This document shows positions 36,534 through 50,600 of a stretch of DNA of 64,000 nucleotides, piece by piece. Source of the stretch: Pelecanus crispus (lineage: Eukaryota; Chordata; Aves; Pelecaniformes; Pelecanidae); NCBI RefSeq assembly GCF_030463565.1, contig NC_134649.1, forward strand, positions 35,427,044 through 35,491,043. The letters are read 5' to 3'. Made by a program: the position numbers and the translations under genes. Below the pieces are notes generated by a model. That model was not told where the DNA came from. It worked only from the letters and a program-made list of their open reading frames with translations, and made no database searches. Every line of letters begins with the position of its first letter. The stretch's first letter is position 1.

Positions 36534-39500
36534 GAGAAGGAGGAAAGGTGGTACATACAAAAGAGGTATAGCCTCTTTTAGTGGGGGTGCTCCCCCCGCC
36601 TGCCTCCATTATTTCTCTCTCCCCTCATGGACATGCACTTTCTTGACTACTTCTTGTTGTGAAGTATTCTCTCTCGAAAAACAGAAAATCTCTTGGTTGG
36701 TGTTATGGCAATGATTGCAGTTAGTGGATACCAACTTCAGCTAGGAGGATTTTCTAAAAGTTATTTATTTCAGGTTATTAATTTTTTTCCTTATTTGTCT
36801 TGTGGATATGGACACATTAATATTTGTAAAGTACTTTCTGAAAATTGAGGGAAGGTATTTGAAAAGTATAAAGCACAGCCATTCTCACATTCTCTGCCGT
36901 AGTCTTCGAAAGAGATTAAACTTAAAAGAAGTCTGTTAGGATCAGTTCTGAGATAGTAGCAAAGAGTTTCACCTTGTTTCAGCTCATTTCCCATGGTTCA
37001 AAATTTGGAAGAGGCTTTTCAAATCTATTGTATTTGCAAAGCTAGCCTTACCATATTTGTTTGCTGTCTTTTGTACTAGGTCATAAAGTTTTCTTTCACC
37101 ATAGATAGTTGACATACTGTTTCATATTTTGGAGTGTACAGAAGGGTCTGTTATCACTAATAGCTAAACCCCAACTTCTCACAAAATGTTATTCTCCTGA
37201 TAAGCTGTTGTCTTTAATGGATACCATTCATTTCTGTAAAGTGTTATAGTGGTTTTTTTTTCAAGAAACATAGTGGGACTAAATTTAGAGAACATTTTAT
37301 GTAGTATATTATGGGAAGAAAATGGATTTTGCAGCACAGTGTTGGGATTTCCAGAATAATTGCCCCATTCAGGTGTGTGTTATAGGTTCACTGTAAGATG
37401 GCTTCCGTTGTAAGGAGGGGACTACTAATGCTCAGAAAAAGTTTACCCTTCAGAATTTGTACTTGCTGTGAAATCAGAGCCCTTATAGAATAGACACTAC
37501 AGGATGAAAAGCATTTTTCACTTAACAGGTATTGGAGAACCCAAGGAAACATGACTGTGCTGTTGGCATTGAAAATGGGTAGTTGCAGAATATAGGAAAT
37601 GTAACTTGAAATTGCAGGGCAGAATACAGACTGTTCATTTGGATTATTTAATTTGTTGGTGTTCATCATTTGTCAATGGAATTTTATTCTTTCTGAAAAT
37701 ACATATTTATATATTTCTAAGAAAGACTTGTGATACAGTAGTTGAGCTGAGTCGTTACAGCAACAGAAATAGCTCAGACATCTGAGGATAGCATTTTAAT
37801 AATTAGAGATCGTGTTGAGCAAACTTCAATGGAAACAATCTTTTGTAAGGTACAGACAGCTCTGCCAGGGGTAAGAGTTCTCAAAATGATATTTCCATGT
37901 TTCCAGGATGATTCAAAATCTTCAGAAGGAGGTTCTAAGGTTCTTCTTTAGTAGGACTTGCTAAAACTCGTCTTGAATCAATTAGTAATTTCCCCCTAAA
38001 TATCATTCTTCTCCAAAATGTATTTATGCTATTTTATCCTGGTTTTGTTCTCTGTGTTGTGTATCTGAAACTGATAAAGCTTGCAGCATTTGATTAGAAT
38101 TAACAAAGCTTTGCTAGGGAAAAAGCTTTTTAAAGATTTAATGCTACATGTGTGGACAATGTTGCCACTGAAAAATCTGAGGGCTCTTACTAGGTCATCA
38201 GGTTGAGACTTCCTTTAGAAGTCTAGCACAATTTTAATTCCTAGGACTATCACTGGTTACTTTGTTCTTGCTCTTCTTAAAACACAAACCCAAACTGTTT
38301 TCCTTTAAAAAAGGAAAGAAAAAAAAAAAGTGTATCTTTTTTTTTTCCTAATTGCTTGATTTAATGTTGCTGTTGTTTCATCTTAAATTTTAACATGTGA
38401 TCTCTGGAAGAAGGCAGGGAAGCGTACATGCTACTGGAACACTAATACAGCTTAAAGCAGCACTTACCAAGAACTACTGTCTGTTTTCAGACTTTCCTAC
38501 TTATTTCTTGCTGTATCAACCCCTGAATTTGAGCTGTAGCATGGAGATACAGTACTAGCACACATCAGACATTCTGCATTTGGTCATAATCATAGTGCTT
38601 TTGTCCTGTTCCGGTCTTGGGCTAAGATTTTCTGTTGTCCTTATTTCTTCTTCACTGTCTATTCTAGAGGTGAGACTCATTCAGATGTTGATGATGTGCA
38701 GAAAAAGAATTATGCTTATTTTATATAATATTTTAAATCCTTCTCTATTTGTTTCTGGATTCAAAATATGCCTCTATAGAAATGGAAATAAGGCCTAGGC
38801 ACTCGGTTGTATTGTGGACTGAGTTTCATCAGCTGCACGAGTTAGTGAATGAAAAGATGAAAGAATTTCAAATGAGCTTAAAAATATCTCTTCGTATTAC
38901 TTTGGACCTTGTAATTTTTTAAATCTGTCATATTTTATATTTAAAAATTAATTTGAAACTACTCTTCCTTAGGATGGCATATTTTAGTATGTTCTTAAAT
39001 TTGGAAGATTTAAAAACTGGATGGCTTTCTTTCATGAGCTTAAGATTACTACTGAAAGCAATAACTCCTTCAAGGAATGTGGTTAAATGGGATAATATTC
39101 ATGTGACCAAGAGCAATTTTAAATGTGCAGTTGGTTATGTGCCTTACAATTGGAAAGCAGCATAACACAGAAATTGTACAATCCACCAGTATATCATAAT
39201 ATATTCAATATGACCTAGTTCATGTATCTACTACTTCTTTAGACTTACAGAGTCCCAGAGTTTGATGAAAATGCAGAGCAGTGAAGTGCTACATTACAGT
39301 TATGTTCTGCTAAATTGCAGTGTTTGCTTTATAACATTGAATTGATGCTTGCAGACTTTGTAATACAAACACCGGTCAGTTCAACAAATGTCATGGTCAG
39401 TCTTGATCTCTGCCTTTTTATAAAAAATTCCACACAATTAGCGCTCAGGTGAGGAAAACTTTACCTCTGGAGAAATTATATCTCTTAAGGGGATTACACT

Positions 39501-41142
39501 ACTACTAATGTCACAAAGGGAGAATGTGCTATCTTCTCATCTCTCTTTGGTGTCTCTGATTGCCTTTACTACCTATGAACTTACAGCAAAAGAGCAGGTT
39601 TCATGGTGCAACTGAGACCTATAGAATCATGCTTTATGCAGAGTGGAAGTCAAAAGTGGCAAAGAGGACAATAAGAATTGCTGGGAATAGAACAGAGAAC
39701 AAAACCAATTATTGTGTCATGCTATTAATCCATGTTGGGCTCAAATCTTGAATAAAATACACAGTGCTGATTTTCCATCTCAATAAAGTTACAGTAGAAT
39801 GAGAAAAAGTAGAGGCAAATCTTTAAAATGATAAGACGAACAGGACACCTTTGCGGGGTGAAATTAAAACTAACATGCAAAAGAAATGGGAGGAAAGGAT
39901 AGTTTGAAAGCTGTGTAAAATCACTGGTGACAGGAAAGAAGTGATCAAGAAATTATTCACAGTTTCTCTTAACAGAAGAGTTGAAGAGCATCATATGAAA
40001 TTGAGTTAAAAGTTTTGATGTAAAGGAGATGCTGTTTCCATTAGACATAACTAATCTATGCAATTCATTGGCATGGGATATTACCAATGCCAAAGTATAA
40101 ATAAGTTCAAAAAGCAATTAGACAAGTGCCCAGAGGAAAGGTTTACCAAAGAGCATTAAAAATTAAATGGATGCAGGTGCTAGTTTTGTCTTGAAGTTCT
40201 TAAATCACAGAGTATTGATGCCTAGGAGAATATATCAGTAGAATACTAACACACACTTTATTCCTCTCTATAGCATGCATTTAAGCATCTGCTGCTGGAC
40301 ACTGTTGGTGAATACTGTGTTCATCCAGTATGACTGTGTTTTTGTGTTCGTAATGATTATTCGTAGGCTACATAAAGAATATGTTGTTCATTTATGCTAA
40401 TTACATATAAATCGTGGTTGCTTCAGGGCAATGAGCAGTACAGGAGTCTAGGCTTAACTTCCATTGCCGAACAGAAACAAATCCACAGTGCATCTTTGTA
40501 CCTCTTATTTATAACTTGACTGTTTTGCTTTTCATTATAAGTGTGTTTTTTGTGTGTGTGTTAGCTTGCTGAGTGTATGACTTAAGCATTGTGTTGTAAG
40601 TTTTGGTAGCTTTCTAGTATAAGTAGTCTTGGATTGCTGCACACTTGGCTAGAGGAATGATTTATTTGTGTTACTTATCTCTTGAACTGTATGTGGCATT
40701 TGTAACACACATAAAAGGAAGAAAATAAAACAGGTGTTGCCTTTTTGCTGTCGACTATCAACTGCACCAAACTCTTTCTTACTGCTACTTCTTCAAGTAA
40801 TTTGCCTTGTCATTGCGGATTGTATTTGTTATTCCAATTACTTTAAAATTCCTCGATAAAGTAATTTGTTAGTGTGACTATTTGGAAAGGTCAATTAAAA
40901 TTACTTAGCCACAGAGAAATCACCTGAAATCTGAAAACCTATTTGAAGGCAACATTAAGTGCCCGATTGCTGACAAAACTGGATATGCAGTTAGATTTGG
41001 GTCTCCATCTGCAGGAGCCTTCATCTACAATGAACTTGCATGGGAAACCTGCACTTGTCAGTTATGTATGCTGAAGCACTGTGAACGGCATCGCGCATTA
41101 AGAGTTCCATGTCTGAATGTTTCTTCTTCTGTCATTTCCCAT

Positions 41143-41172
41143 CTTACTATTTGTTCCCTTACTATTTGTTGC
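41143..41172. repeat. Tandem duplication of a 15-bp unit
   Basis: CTTACTATTTGTTCC (41143-41157) is followed directly by CTTACTATTTGTTGC (41158-41172), with one difference. Confidence 0.8.
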
Positions 41173-42917
41173 TTGCAATTATTTTTTTGGTTGTAAAACA
41201 ACAAAAAAGAAAATCTGAAATATAAGCTGCCATGGTAAATCTTTGATACATAGTCAACATAGTTTGTAGTCTGTTGCTCTAAATGGACTATTTAAAGTTG
41301 TATCATTTTACCAGTTAGGTATCAGTAGCTTCTTTATGTTTTTTTCTTTATAGCTAAAATGGCAGAGCTGGGTACAGCTACAATTAATTTTGAAAGAACA
41401 CTTTACAATATGAACACCTCTTTTTCACCTCTTTTACCCTTTGTTAATGGTGAAGAGCAGTAAATCGACTTGAAACTGGGCAGAACAACTGACACTTACA
41501 ATACTTACACCATGCTTATTGTGTGAGAAACTAACTGTAGCATCATTAATCAAGCTGTCAGGTACAATGTGAAAGTCCCATATTTATTATATAAAGAGGA
41601 ACTCCATGAAGAAATGGAACCCCTATGATGAATAGACACTGGACACCAATTATTGTGGTGCTATTAATCATTATAACCATAGTTAATGTAGACTAGGGAC
41701 TGTGAACTTAATATTATGTGGGGAAGAAATGCGCATATGTTCACATTCATGTATACGATTTTATGAGCTTTATAATCTTAAACATTTATTTGATGAGATG
41801 ACAACTAGAAGCGAATGTTGCCAAGTTAACTTAGAAACACTTATAATGGAAAGTATGATGGATGAGAAATTTTCTTGCCATGCATTCTCTGGGAACACAC
41901 GCATCACACTGACTTTCACTGTCTCTTGCTGTCTTTCTTATGAGTTCTAATATTGTATTTTAAAGAGAGATTTTCTAGTATTCATTCTTAAGATGATTCT
42001 CTTGTTTCTGGGGTTGGAAAATTTCTCATTGTGTACTATCAATATGAAAAGGATATACTTGCAAATGGCAAGAATGGGGTCCAGTGTGTAAAGAATATGC
42101 GTTCTAGCTGGTGAAGGAGGATAAGTCTTTGCAGATCTATTTAATGAATCTCTATAATATAAATTTGTAACAAATTGTTTTCCTGGTATGGTAGGCATCA
42201 TCATGGCTTGCAGTTTTTCCACATAAGTTTACAGAATTTTTCTGTAAATAGTTCTGTGGTGGATACTTTTTTTGTCTTACTCATATTTTCTGTAATACCT
42301 GGAGCTTTCTATGTGAAATCTGAGTGGCTTAATGAATTTGACACAAATTGGGGCAGGGGGGAAAGTAGAGGCAGTGGATCTCAGAGTACTTTATTGCTGT
42401 GTAGCACCATTGCAAGGCAGTCACTATTGTCTGAATGATGCATAACACTAAAAGTGTATTTTCCACTTGAGACTGCAAAAAATAATTCACAGGCAAATTG
42501 CATTTTTTCAGAAAATGGTGTGAAATCATTAATGTTTATAGAAAAGAAAGACTTTCCTCTTGTGTAGGAACTGTACAAAATAGTTTGGATCTTTGAAAGA
42601 TCTGCATGAAATTACTTAATCACCAAAATAATATGTATTTTAGCCTTATGTCTTTTGCTCCAGCATTAACTTTTGAAAGCCATTCTCCTGTGTTAATTTC
42701 TCTTTCTGAATTAATTCTCCTTCATTTCAGATATTTTGAATATTACACAAATATAGTTATTTGGATGACCAGCGCCATAACCCAAATATAGCGAGATTTA
42801 AACTCTCCAGTTTGGTTGCTTCATCCTTCTCTAGTATTTTCATAGATAACTCTCTGAGCTGTGGCAGAAATCTAAAGTTCAGTTTTACCCTGATATATAC
42901 AGAACTGTACTCTACCA

Positions 42918-43800
42918 AGATGACACCAAGCTGAGTGGTGTGGTTGACACGCCAGAAGGATGGGATGTCATCCAAAGGGACCTGGACAAGCTGGAGAGGT
43001 GGGCCTCTGTGAACCTCATGAGGTTCAACAAGGCCAAGTGCAAGGTCCTGCACCTGGGACAGGGCAACCCCCGGTATCAATACAGGCTGGGGGATGAAGG
43101 GATTGAGAGCAGCCCTGCGGAGAAGGACTTGGGGGTACTGGTAGATGAAAAGCTGGACATGAGCTGGCAATGTGCACTTGCAGCCCAGAAAGCCAACCGT
43201 ATCCTGGGCTGCATCAAAAGAAGCGTGGCCAGCAGGTCAAGGGAGGGGATTCTGCCCCTCTGCTCTGCTCTGGTGAGACCTCACCTGGAGTACTGCATGC
43301 AGCTCTGGGGCTCTCAGCACAAGAAGGACACGGACCTGCTGGAGCGGGTCCAGAAGAGGGCCACCAAAATGATCCGAGAGCTGGAGCACCTCTCCTATGA
43401 GGCCAGGCTGAGAGAGTTGGGGTTCTTCAGCCTGGAGAAGAGAAGGCTGCAGGGAGACCTTATTGCGACCTTCCAGTACTTCAAGGGGGCCTACAAGAAG
43501 GATGGGGAGAATCTTTTTTTAGCAAGGCCTGTTGTGACAGGACAAGGAATAATGGATTTAAACTAAAGAAGAATAGATTTAGAATAGACATAAGGAAGAA
43601 ATTTTTTACAACGAGGGTGGTGAAGCACTGGAACAGGTTGCCCAGAGAGGTGGTGGAGGCCCCATCCCTGGAAACATTCAAGGTGAGGTTGGATGGGGCT
43701 CTGAGCAACCTGATCTGGTTAAAGCTGTCCCTGCTCACTGCAGGGGGGTTGGGCTAGATGACCTCTAAAGGTCCCTTCCAACACAAAGCATTCTATGATA
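42918..43800 (+). mobile_element. 5'-truncated CR1 LINE (about 0.88 kb)
   Basis: A non-LTR retrotransposon copy. It begins abruptly at GATGACACCAAGCTGAGTGG, a well-known internal CR1 position in the reverse-transcriptase region. It continues through 'ttcaacaaggccaagtgcaaggtcctgcacctggg', 'cacctggagtactgc' and 'gagagagttggggttcttcagcctggagaagag'. It ends in the CR1 3' UTR and tail ('ctagatgacctctaaaggtcccttccaac..attctatgat'). A complete CR1 is about 4.5 kb, so most of the 5' part is missing, as is usual. GC content is well above the intron. It lies in the same orientation as CACNA2D3. It is better preserved than the other copies in the window, so it inserted more recently than the antisense copy at 15787. 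Confidence 0.96.
42919..43754 (+). pseudogene. CR1 ORF2 C-terminal remnant (reverse transcriptase), frameshifted
   Basis: An open frame runs from 42919 (DDTKLSG...) to a stop at 43564-43566. It matches the C-terminal part of the CR1 reverse-transcriptase protein: [47 protein letters not shown] and [12 protein letters not shown]. The expected end of the protein (FKLK..RKKFF..HWNRLP, then PSLETFKVRLDGAL) continues in another frame from about 43551 to a TAG near 43754. A small length change, probably in the T-run at 43514-43520, therefore broke the frame. The catalytic FADD motif lies upstream of the truncation and is absent. The fragment cannot encode an active enzyme. Confidence 0.9.
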
Positions 43801-46800
43801 CCATCCTCTTTTTTAACAGGATTTGAGTAGAAACCCTGTCTGCTGCTTTGCTTGTGCTTTTCAAATTCTCACTTGAATCCTAAAGAGTTTTCAGGATTCT
43901 TGTCCTTTTTTCAGGCTGCTGAAAGCAAATGTTGCCATCTGAATGTTTCACTGCAGAGAGGAAACGAATCACACGAGGCCACTTTCTGAACAATGAACCA
44001 CGGAACATTCAGTCAGAGCTGAGCAAAGCCCCAGTCAGAATTAATTGCTAAAATTATATAATTACAGCTGCACTGAATGAGACTAGACCACAGCATCTGT
44101 TCCAGCCTCAACTGCATTTATTCTTGCTTTTGGGGGAAAAGTGCAAACTGGGATATGTTCTTTTCTGTGCCATTTTATGAATTGCTAAATGAAACAGTGG
44201 TTTATTTAACAGGGTATTCTCAAGTGAAATAGATATTTTAAAAACACCATATGGTGTTAAAGTTAGCAAAGGAAGAGAAGAATTATCACTTAAATCCTGA
44301 AGGGTTTTTAGGTCTGGTTTTCTTTTCTTGAGTTACAATATCTGTAGATTATTTGAAGATTGAGATTCCTTCTATGTAATCATCATAAAGGAAACCAGCA
44401 ACTTAAAAATGAAAGTTCCCTGCATCTTGAGTCCAAACAAATTAATATTGTTTTTATGTGTGCATGAGAAACAGTAAGTTTACCTCTAAATAGCAAGTGA
44501 AACAGAGCAGAGTGCTTTTGAATCTACAAAGACAGCATGAAGAAATAACTAATACTACCAATAGCAAAACTCTAATTTTCTCAGTTGCTGCATTTTCATA
44601 ATCTAAAATTGGATTATTTTCATGCAATTAAAGTGTATGAAGGGCAGTTTATAACATAAACATTGGTACGTAAGTAGGCTGAGCCCTCTCTTCTTGGATG
44701 TAAATGCCAAACTGAAGATATTGATGTGCTTTGCTCATCGGTTATCTAATGGCTTTGCTTGTCTGGAATCAAGTTGCGGCAGAATTGGCACTCTCTGAAA
44801 ACTGCCATGGATTGTATACTCAGGAGGGAAAGATTTACTGTTTTTTGAAAAAGCAGCAAGAGAAGAGGAATTGAAGCTTCAGAACACACAGCGAGAAAGG
44901 CAAAAGCCGCATTTGAGTTCCTTGCTTGTGTGACCAGTCTTGCTGTCCTACCCTTTGGATCTATTTCTAGACTATCAAGCAAGCAATAAGGAAACAGGTC
45001 CTTCTTGCCTAACGTTAGCAGTCCTAAGCAATCAAAAATTGTGAGACAATGTCTCTTAAAACAAGAGATGGGCTTGAGTGCTAGCGATAAACCAGTACAT
45101 CACACCTACTTGCTCTAATAGTTTTTAATCTTGAGGTTGACCAATTTTCAGGTTTTACTCTAAAATAATGAAATTGGTATGTATTCTTTTCAATTAGAAC
45201 TCAATTTATATGTAATAAGTTCTTTTTCTCCAGAGAATGAACCTTTAAAAAGGCATCGAACAGCTTAAGATTTGCAAAGATGAGTAAGAAAATTTGGCAG
45301 ATGCTGTTCTGCTATGGAAACTCTAGAAGTTCAGTGTTATAAAGACAGCATTTATTAAAGCTAATTTATGGTCAACCATTTCAGAAAACTTAGCTACATC
45401 AAACTTATAATGAATATGAGTTATGTTCCAAACTAAAAAGTATGTCTGCGTGTTTCACAAACATTTAATTCATAAATTGTGTTCCTTGAAATCCCGTCCT
45501 CTTTAAGATGTCTAGTAGCATGTCACTGCTGAATGCTTGTCACTCCCCTTGTTATGTTAACATCACTAGTTTTGAGCATGGTTTTTTGCACCTTTTAATT
45601 TGTTAATACAGTCTGATTTAAATGCTGTCTTTCCTAAAACAACCAGGCAGAATGTGTGAGGCTCTCGTTTAATGTAAAATATCAACTAAGACCTGCAGCA
45701 TCAGTTCTGTAATTTCATTTACTGCTCTGTCTTGGTAAGAAGATAGTCTTTTATATTTCACACATATAATAAATGTTGACAATATTTGTCAAAAACTTGT
45801 TATTAAATGGGACAAAGATAAAATTGGATTTCATAATAAAAAGAGGACTCAAACATTCTCATTTAAAATGTATAGTCTTCTGCAGTGCCAATCTGCAGAG
45901 CTGTTTGAATGGTGATGAGTTCTGGTTACGTGAACAAGGTATTTTACTGACTGAATTGTTAATGTGCTTAATTTTTAGCAGCCTTTACAGATGCATGAAG
46001 GCATATTGTGGTTTATAGCTCTGTGATCATATGCATTTATGGTAGTTGCTAAAATTACATTTTAACATACTTTCTTGTTCCAAAACTCATTTTATATTCA
46101 AGTGTTAACTTCTCTCTCCGCACTAAGTTGTATAACACCACATTTATTTATGACCTGCTGTTGTTATATAATGGTTAACACAATTTAAACTGAAGTCAGA
46201 AAACAGTAATTATGATGAAGAATAAACAATAGGCTTAATATAGTAATAATATTTCTACAGATTTCCCTCCCCTCACGTCCTAACAAGTATATGTACGCAT
46301 GATTTGCATGCAAGGGGTAAAATGAGAGGTTATCAGTTCATTAATTGCAAGTGTTTACCTACTTACTATTGTTTACTTCATGTTTTAAAAACCCAGTATA
46401 TTCATTGTGGGGCAAAAGACTACATGGTCTAACTATTTTCTTTCTACTCCTATCTGACACTTACTGTTTGTATTGCAAGATTGTAATCTAAGACAGAACT
46501 TCATGAGTAGCTCACAGAGAACTGATAAAAGGTGAAGGCAAACATGTGGTAGACTTGCGATTAAACCTTTAGGGCATTTTCATTTTCTTCAAAGTGTTTG
46601 TATGTACCTCTGTGCGTAATTTGTCACATACATGTTCCATGAAAGAGATCTTCAGCTCATGCTTCAATCCAGTTGTATAGCTCTTTGCAATTCTGGATTA
46701 ATAAAATGAAATATACTCTGTGCTTTCCAGCTGTAATTATTTACAGTGGCATACTCAAATTACTCTGGTATTTTGGTACATAGAGAACATTATTTTTGTC

Positions 46801-47649
46801 TCAATTCTAATTCTGATATTAATATTTGTTTTAAGGTGGCTGAAGGCAGATTGGCAAATGTGGCTTGGTGCCCAAGATATACAGGGCACAATAAAGGAGT
46901 TTGTTATGGTGCTGTAGGAGGACTTAGCTTAGAAAAAGGAAGTCCAGAGATGATATAAATATTGTTTGACCTTTGAATGTCACTTTAGTTTTCAAGATGC
47001 ATGCTTCTTGTTGAAGGACATTAAACATCTGCGAACTATATGTTAGCGATGTGTGGCATGTGTATGATGCTGAAAAGCAGCAGTACAATCAATGTCTTTG
47101 AGAATTACAAGGATTAAACAAAAGGTGAAGGTTTTTTTCAGTCTTCAGGACATACAGTCTTACAACTCACAGATTTTAGGATGCTATTTTTTCCCCCAAT
47201 GTTTTCTGATGCTATTCCCTTATGTCTGTAACTGTGTTCTCAGCTTTTGAATTAGTGACTTCATCTCTCTTTAATACAGTTTGCATAAATGAATACTGTT
47301 AGTTTTTTGTATTTTGAATCTATTGTTTTTGTTGCACTGTACTTTTTATTATCGATCTATATTTAAACATAAAGCTTTCAGAATAGTAAAATAGGCATAT
47401 TTTTAAAAAATTACATGGTACTATGTGAGTTCAATCAAGAGTCTGCATTAAAGTTGCAATTATTTTCAAAATATTTTTTTTCCCTTAAAAATTTAATTTG
47501 AAGAAACCAGTATTTTCTCTAAAAAGGAAAAAAGGTCTTAGAAATACGATGAGGAATTTTGGGTTTGAGTTTAGTCTTTTACGGTACAGGTGGACTTGTA
47601 TTTTATAATAGCTGTATGGTATAATTCTGATATAGACCATACTGTTATT

Positions 47650-47681
47650 GGGGGGGGGGGGGGGGGGGGGCGGAGGGGGGG
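47650..47681 (+). repeat. 21-G homopolymer followed by CGGAG7
   Basis: Twenty-one consecutive G (47650-47670), then C, GG, A and seven G. It has strong G-quadruplex potential on the + (transcribed-RNA) strand. The true length is uncertain because polymerases and sequencers slip on such runs. Confidence 0.9.
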
Positions 47682-50600
47682 TGCTCCTGCTTTTCTTTGT
47701 TTTGGATTATCTTTTAAAATAAATTTTCACTGTACAGTAATTTCCATATAAGCATTGGTGACCACCCTGGCAGAGACAATTTCAGGAGCATGTTCCTATC
47801 TAAAAGATGATGCAAATAGATTTGACAAATAGGTAGCAAGTATCTGGAATTTGGAGGAAGCAGCTGCTGTGTGTGGATCAGCTATTAAGTAATTTGATGG
47901 TGTATATACTGTGGAGGAAAAATATCCCAAACTCTTTGAAGGCTCCAGTTCTAAATCTTCTACCGATCTGCCTGCCCTCGTAAGGATTTGAAGGAGGATC
48001 AGAGCTTCTTCAAGTCTTTATGGCTCTCCGTGCAGGCATATAGAGGGTTGTCTTAGATTTGCTCTGTTTCTGTGAGTGTGAGGATACAAAGGATATTTTA
48101 GAGGTGTCTTAGTGTTGCATGAATAGGTATGCTCTTTGTGTGATAAGGGATAAAGATCGTCTGTAATACAACAGTAAGAATCTAAAAATAATCTGTAATT
48201 ATAAAACTACAAAATGAGCTGTCTACCATGCATTTGTTGTCTAAAATTAAAGTGACAACTGAGTATTCAGGTGGATTTCTTGCCTGAAATTATTTTACGT
48301 TTTTGTCCACCAAAACAGTGCTGTTGATGGTCGGTCCACATCCTACTGTTTCTGACTTTCAGAGGCTTCAGCACCCATTTATTTACTAGCTGGGTCTTAC
48401 TGACAGAATGCTATGGTGGTGGAAAGTCTATTAGTGAAAGACCCCTCTAATCACTAATTCCTTTATGGTCTGTTTGGACAGCAGAATAGTTGGCCTCTGT
48501 CTTTCTGTTTGAGAATATGGCAATAGCTCAGAGATATCAGCAGTCTACAGCATGAAGTTTTCATGGACATGCTTATTTCGTGCCTGACATTTATCCTGAT
48601 AGTATAATTTTCTGTTGTTAGGTTCCTGCTATGTTTTTGCTTTTCTTCATGGATTATAAAATCAGGTTTTATCTGTACTTGACAAATTGACAGTAGGCAT
48701 TTCTACTGTGAAAGTGATTCTTTTTTTGATCAGGAGGCTGAAGCTGGAGATAGGTCTTAGTTTGACGTTATAAAATGCCATGGTGAACAAATGTAATTTG
48801 TATTCTATTTTACATGTAGTAGTTTATGTGTTTGCAGATTTATTTGGTTCATACATAGTAGCTTCAGATGAAATAGATATCTATTACAGGAAGTATTTTC
48901 TGCACTGTTAATATTTAGTAGTTGAGCTCCGTATGGAGCTTCTCAATCAGCTTTGACAATTAAAGGGAAATTAAACAAGGGTTAAGAAACTGCTTGGAAC
49001 TAACTGGGATTTTTGTGCTGGTTGAGATTCATAACTGAAAGATATTTTGATGGAAGCCTTGTTATGGCATTATGTGTGATTAAATTATATAGTGTCATGC
49101 AAAGTGTATTGCCTTCGATAATATCTCTGTAAATTATCTTCATGCTTTTTGCTCTTTGAATCTTTGGAGCATGTGTATTTATATGTTTCTGTCTGTTCTC
49201 AAGGGCCCTTCTTTCATCACAATGAGGGTGCATCTCTCCCCAAGTGGTATTCAGTGCAGGTGTGATTCCAGATAAGACGCAGAAGGTTCATCTAATTTGC
49301 TCTATTCTACTGCTGAAGATACTTATTTCCATTTAAAAAATCATCCTTCTGTGATTTCTTTATGGAGACCTAAAGATTTCACTAAGCAAGTGTAATTAGA
49401 ATTTCTTTCTGATTAAAACGGTGGTTTTCCTGGCAGTGGGAGCCTTCATTCAACAAGTGTCTGTTTGGTGGTTATTACATGCCAACGGTCTGATATTTTT
49501 ATTTAACCTAGCTTGAATTCAGTTCTTATTGATCTAGTGTGTTAGCTCACTGGAGACACTGGCTTTGGTGCTACAAAGCTCTGCTACCTTGATGTCAAAA
49601 CGACAATTTAACTATGTTAATGTTGAACAGCAGAAGAAATAAGGTGGGATTGTAAGGATAACTAGCAGGCCATCTTCTTTCATGCATCCTTTTTGTAATT
49701 CGAACAGGCTGAGTAATGAAGGCTGCCTCCCTCCTGCTGAGCTGTCACTGAGGCTTTGCCTTCTATTGAGTTGCTGAGCAGTATTCTGGCCCCCTATTCT
49801 TTGCAGCCTGAGTCACATTCATGTGACCTGTTGCCCTCTAAGCTTTGAAGAAACTAAGAGACAGTCGGAAACCACAGGTACTCCACTTCTTCCTGGTCTC
49901 TCAATATACTTATAAAAATAAAAGAAAAAGTTACTCTGCCGATTTGTACTTGCTTTTTAAACACATTTCAGTGGTCTAGTTGTGTAAAATAATGTGAAAG
50001 AAACAATATTTCTATATTTTCTATCTTCTGGAATGCCTTTTATCTAATTCGTGATCATGGGCTGGTTCATTTCATAGGAGATATGAAAAGTGCTGCTATT
50101 CAGAAAATGAGTCTCAACAAAAGGATCATACAAGACTATATGCTGTAATTAAAGTGAAACATTCTAACTACTTCTTACAATTAAGACCTTTCTTTTAATG
50201 ATGACAAGCCTAGGAGATGAGTGGACAAATATATGGCTGTGGTGTGCATTGGTGTTTATTATACATGCATAAGGAATAAAGGTAATCTAAACAAAATAGC
50301 ATAAACATGCTTGAAAAATACAGAAAACCCTGCTGAATGTAGTCCATGGCATGCTTAATGTAGGCTTCTTAGAGATCTCAAGGATAGCGCTTGTTGAGGT
50401 TGTGAAATTTCATGAGATCATTTAATTTAGCTGCCTGGGGTCCTCGATTTATGTGAGAAACTAATGCTCTTGATTTCACTTGAGTCATTAATATATAAAA
50501 CTTCATACTTAGGCACATGTTTTCCAGAATGTGAGAACTGTATTACAAGGTCCTGGGTATGTACAACACAAAATCATATGAAGAGTTTTGGAAGAGTCTG

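Larger units (their letters stand above)
25473..42917 (+). other. CACNA2D3 intron 2, central part: no exon recognised
   Basis: A long AT-rich stretch with no clear mobile element or gene. It holds a C10/T10 run (27101-27121), A or T runs (27653-27668, 33284-33299, 35141-35155), a short (TTTA)n at 30071-30090, a short (GT)n at 35343-35362, a G/T tract (36494-36533), an inverted repeat (34478-34509) and a tandem duplication (41143-41172). Open frames of 105 codons (27574-27891, minus) and 129 codons (31198-31587, plus) begin at TTG and have no recognisable domain. Sequence around 26430-26660 is rich in homeodomain-type TAAT cores. A stretch near 30480-30660 is open on both strands. Confidence 0.6.

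Noticed and set aside
42757-43170. 137-codon frame antisense to the CR1
   Set aside because: It is the shadow of the CR1 reverse-transcriptase frame on the other strand.
46746-46958. Possible exon (VAEGRLANVAWCPRYTGHNKG...)
   Set aside because: It does not match the alpha2/delta-3 sequence or any family I know, and the frame lacks a convincing donor.
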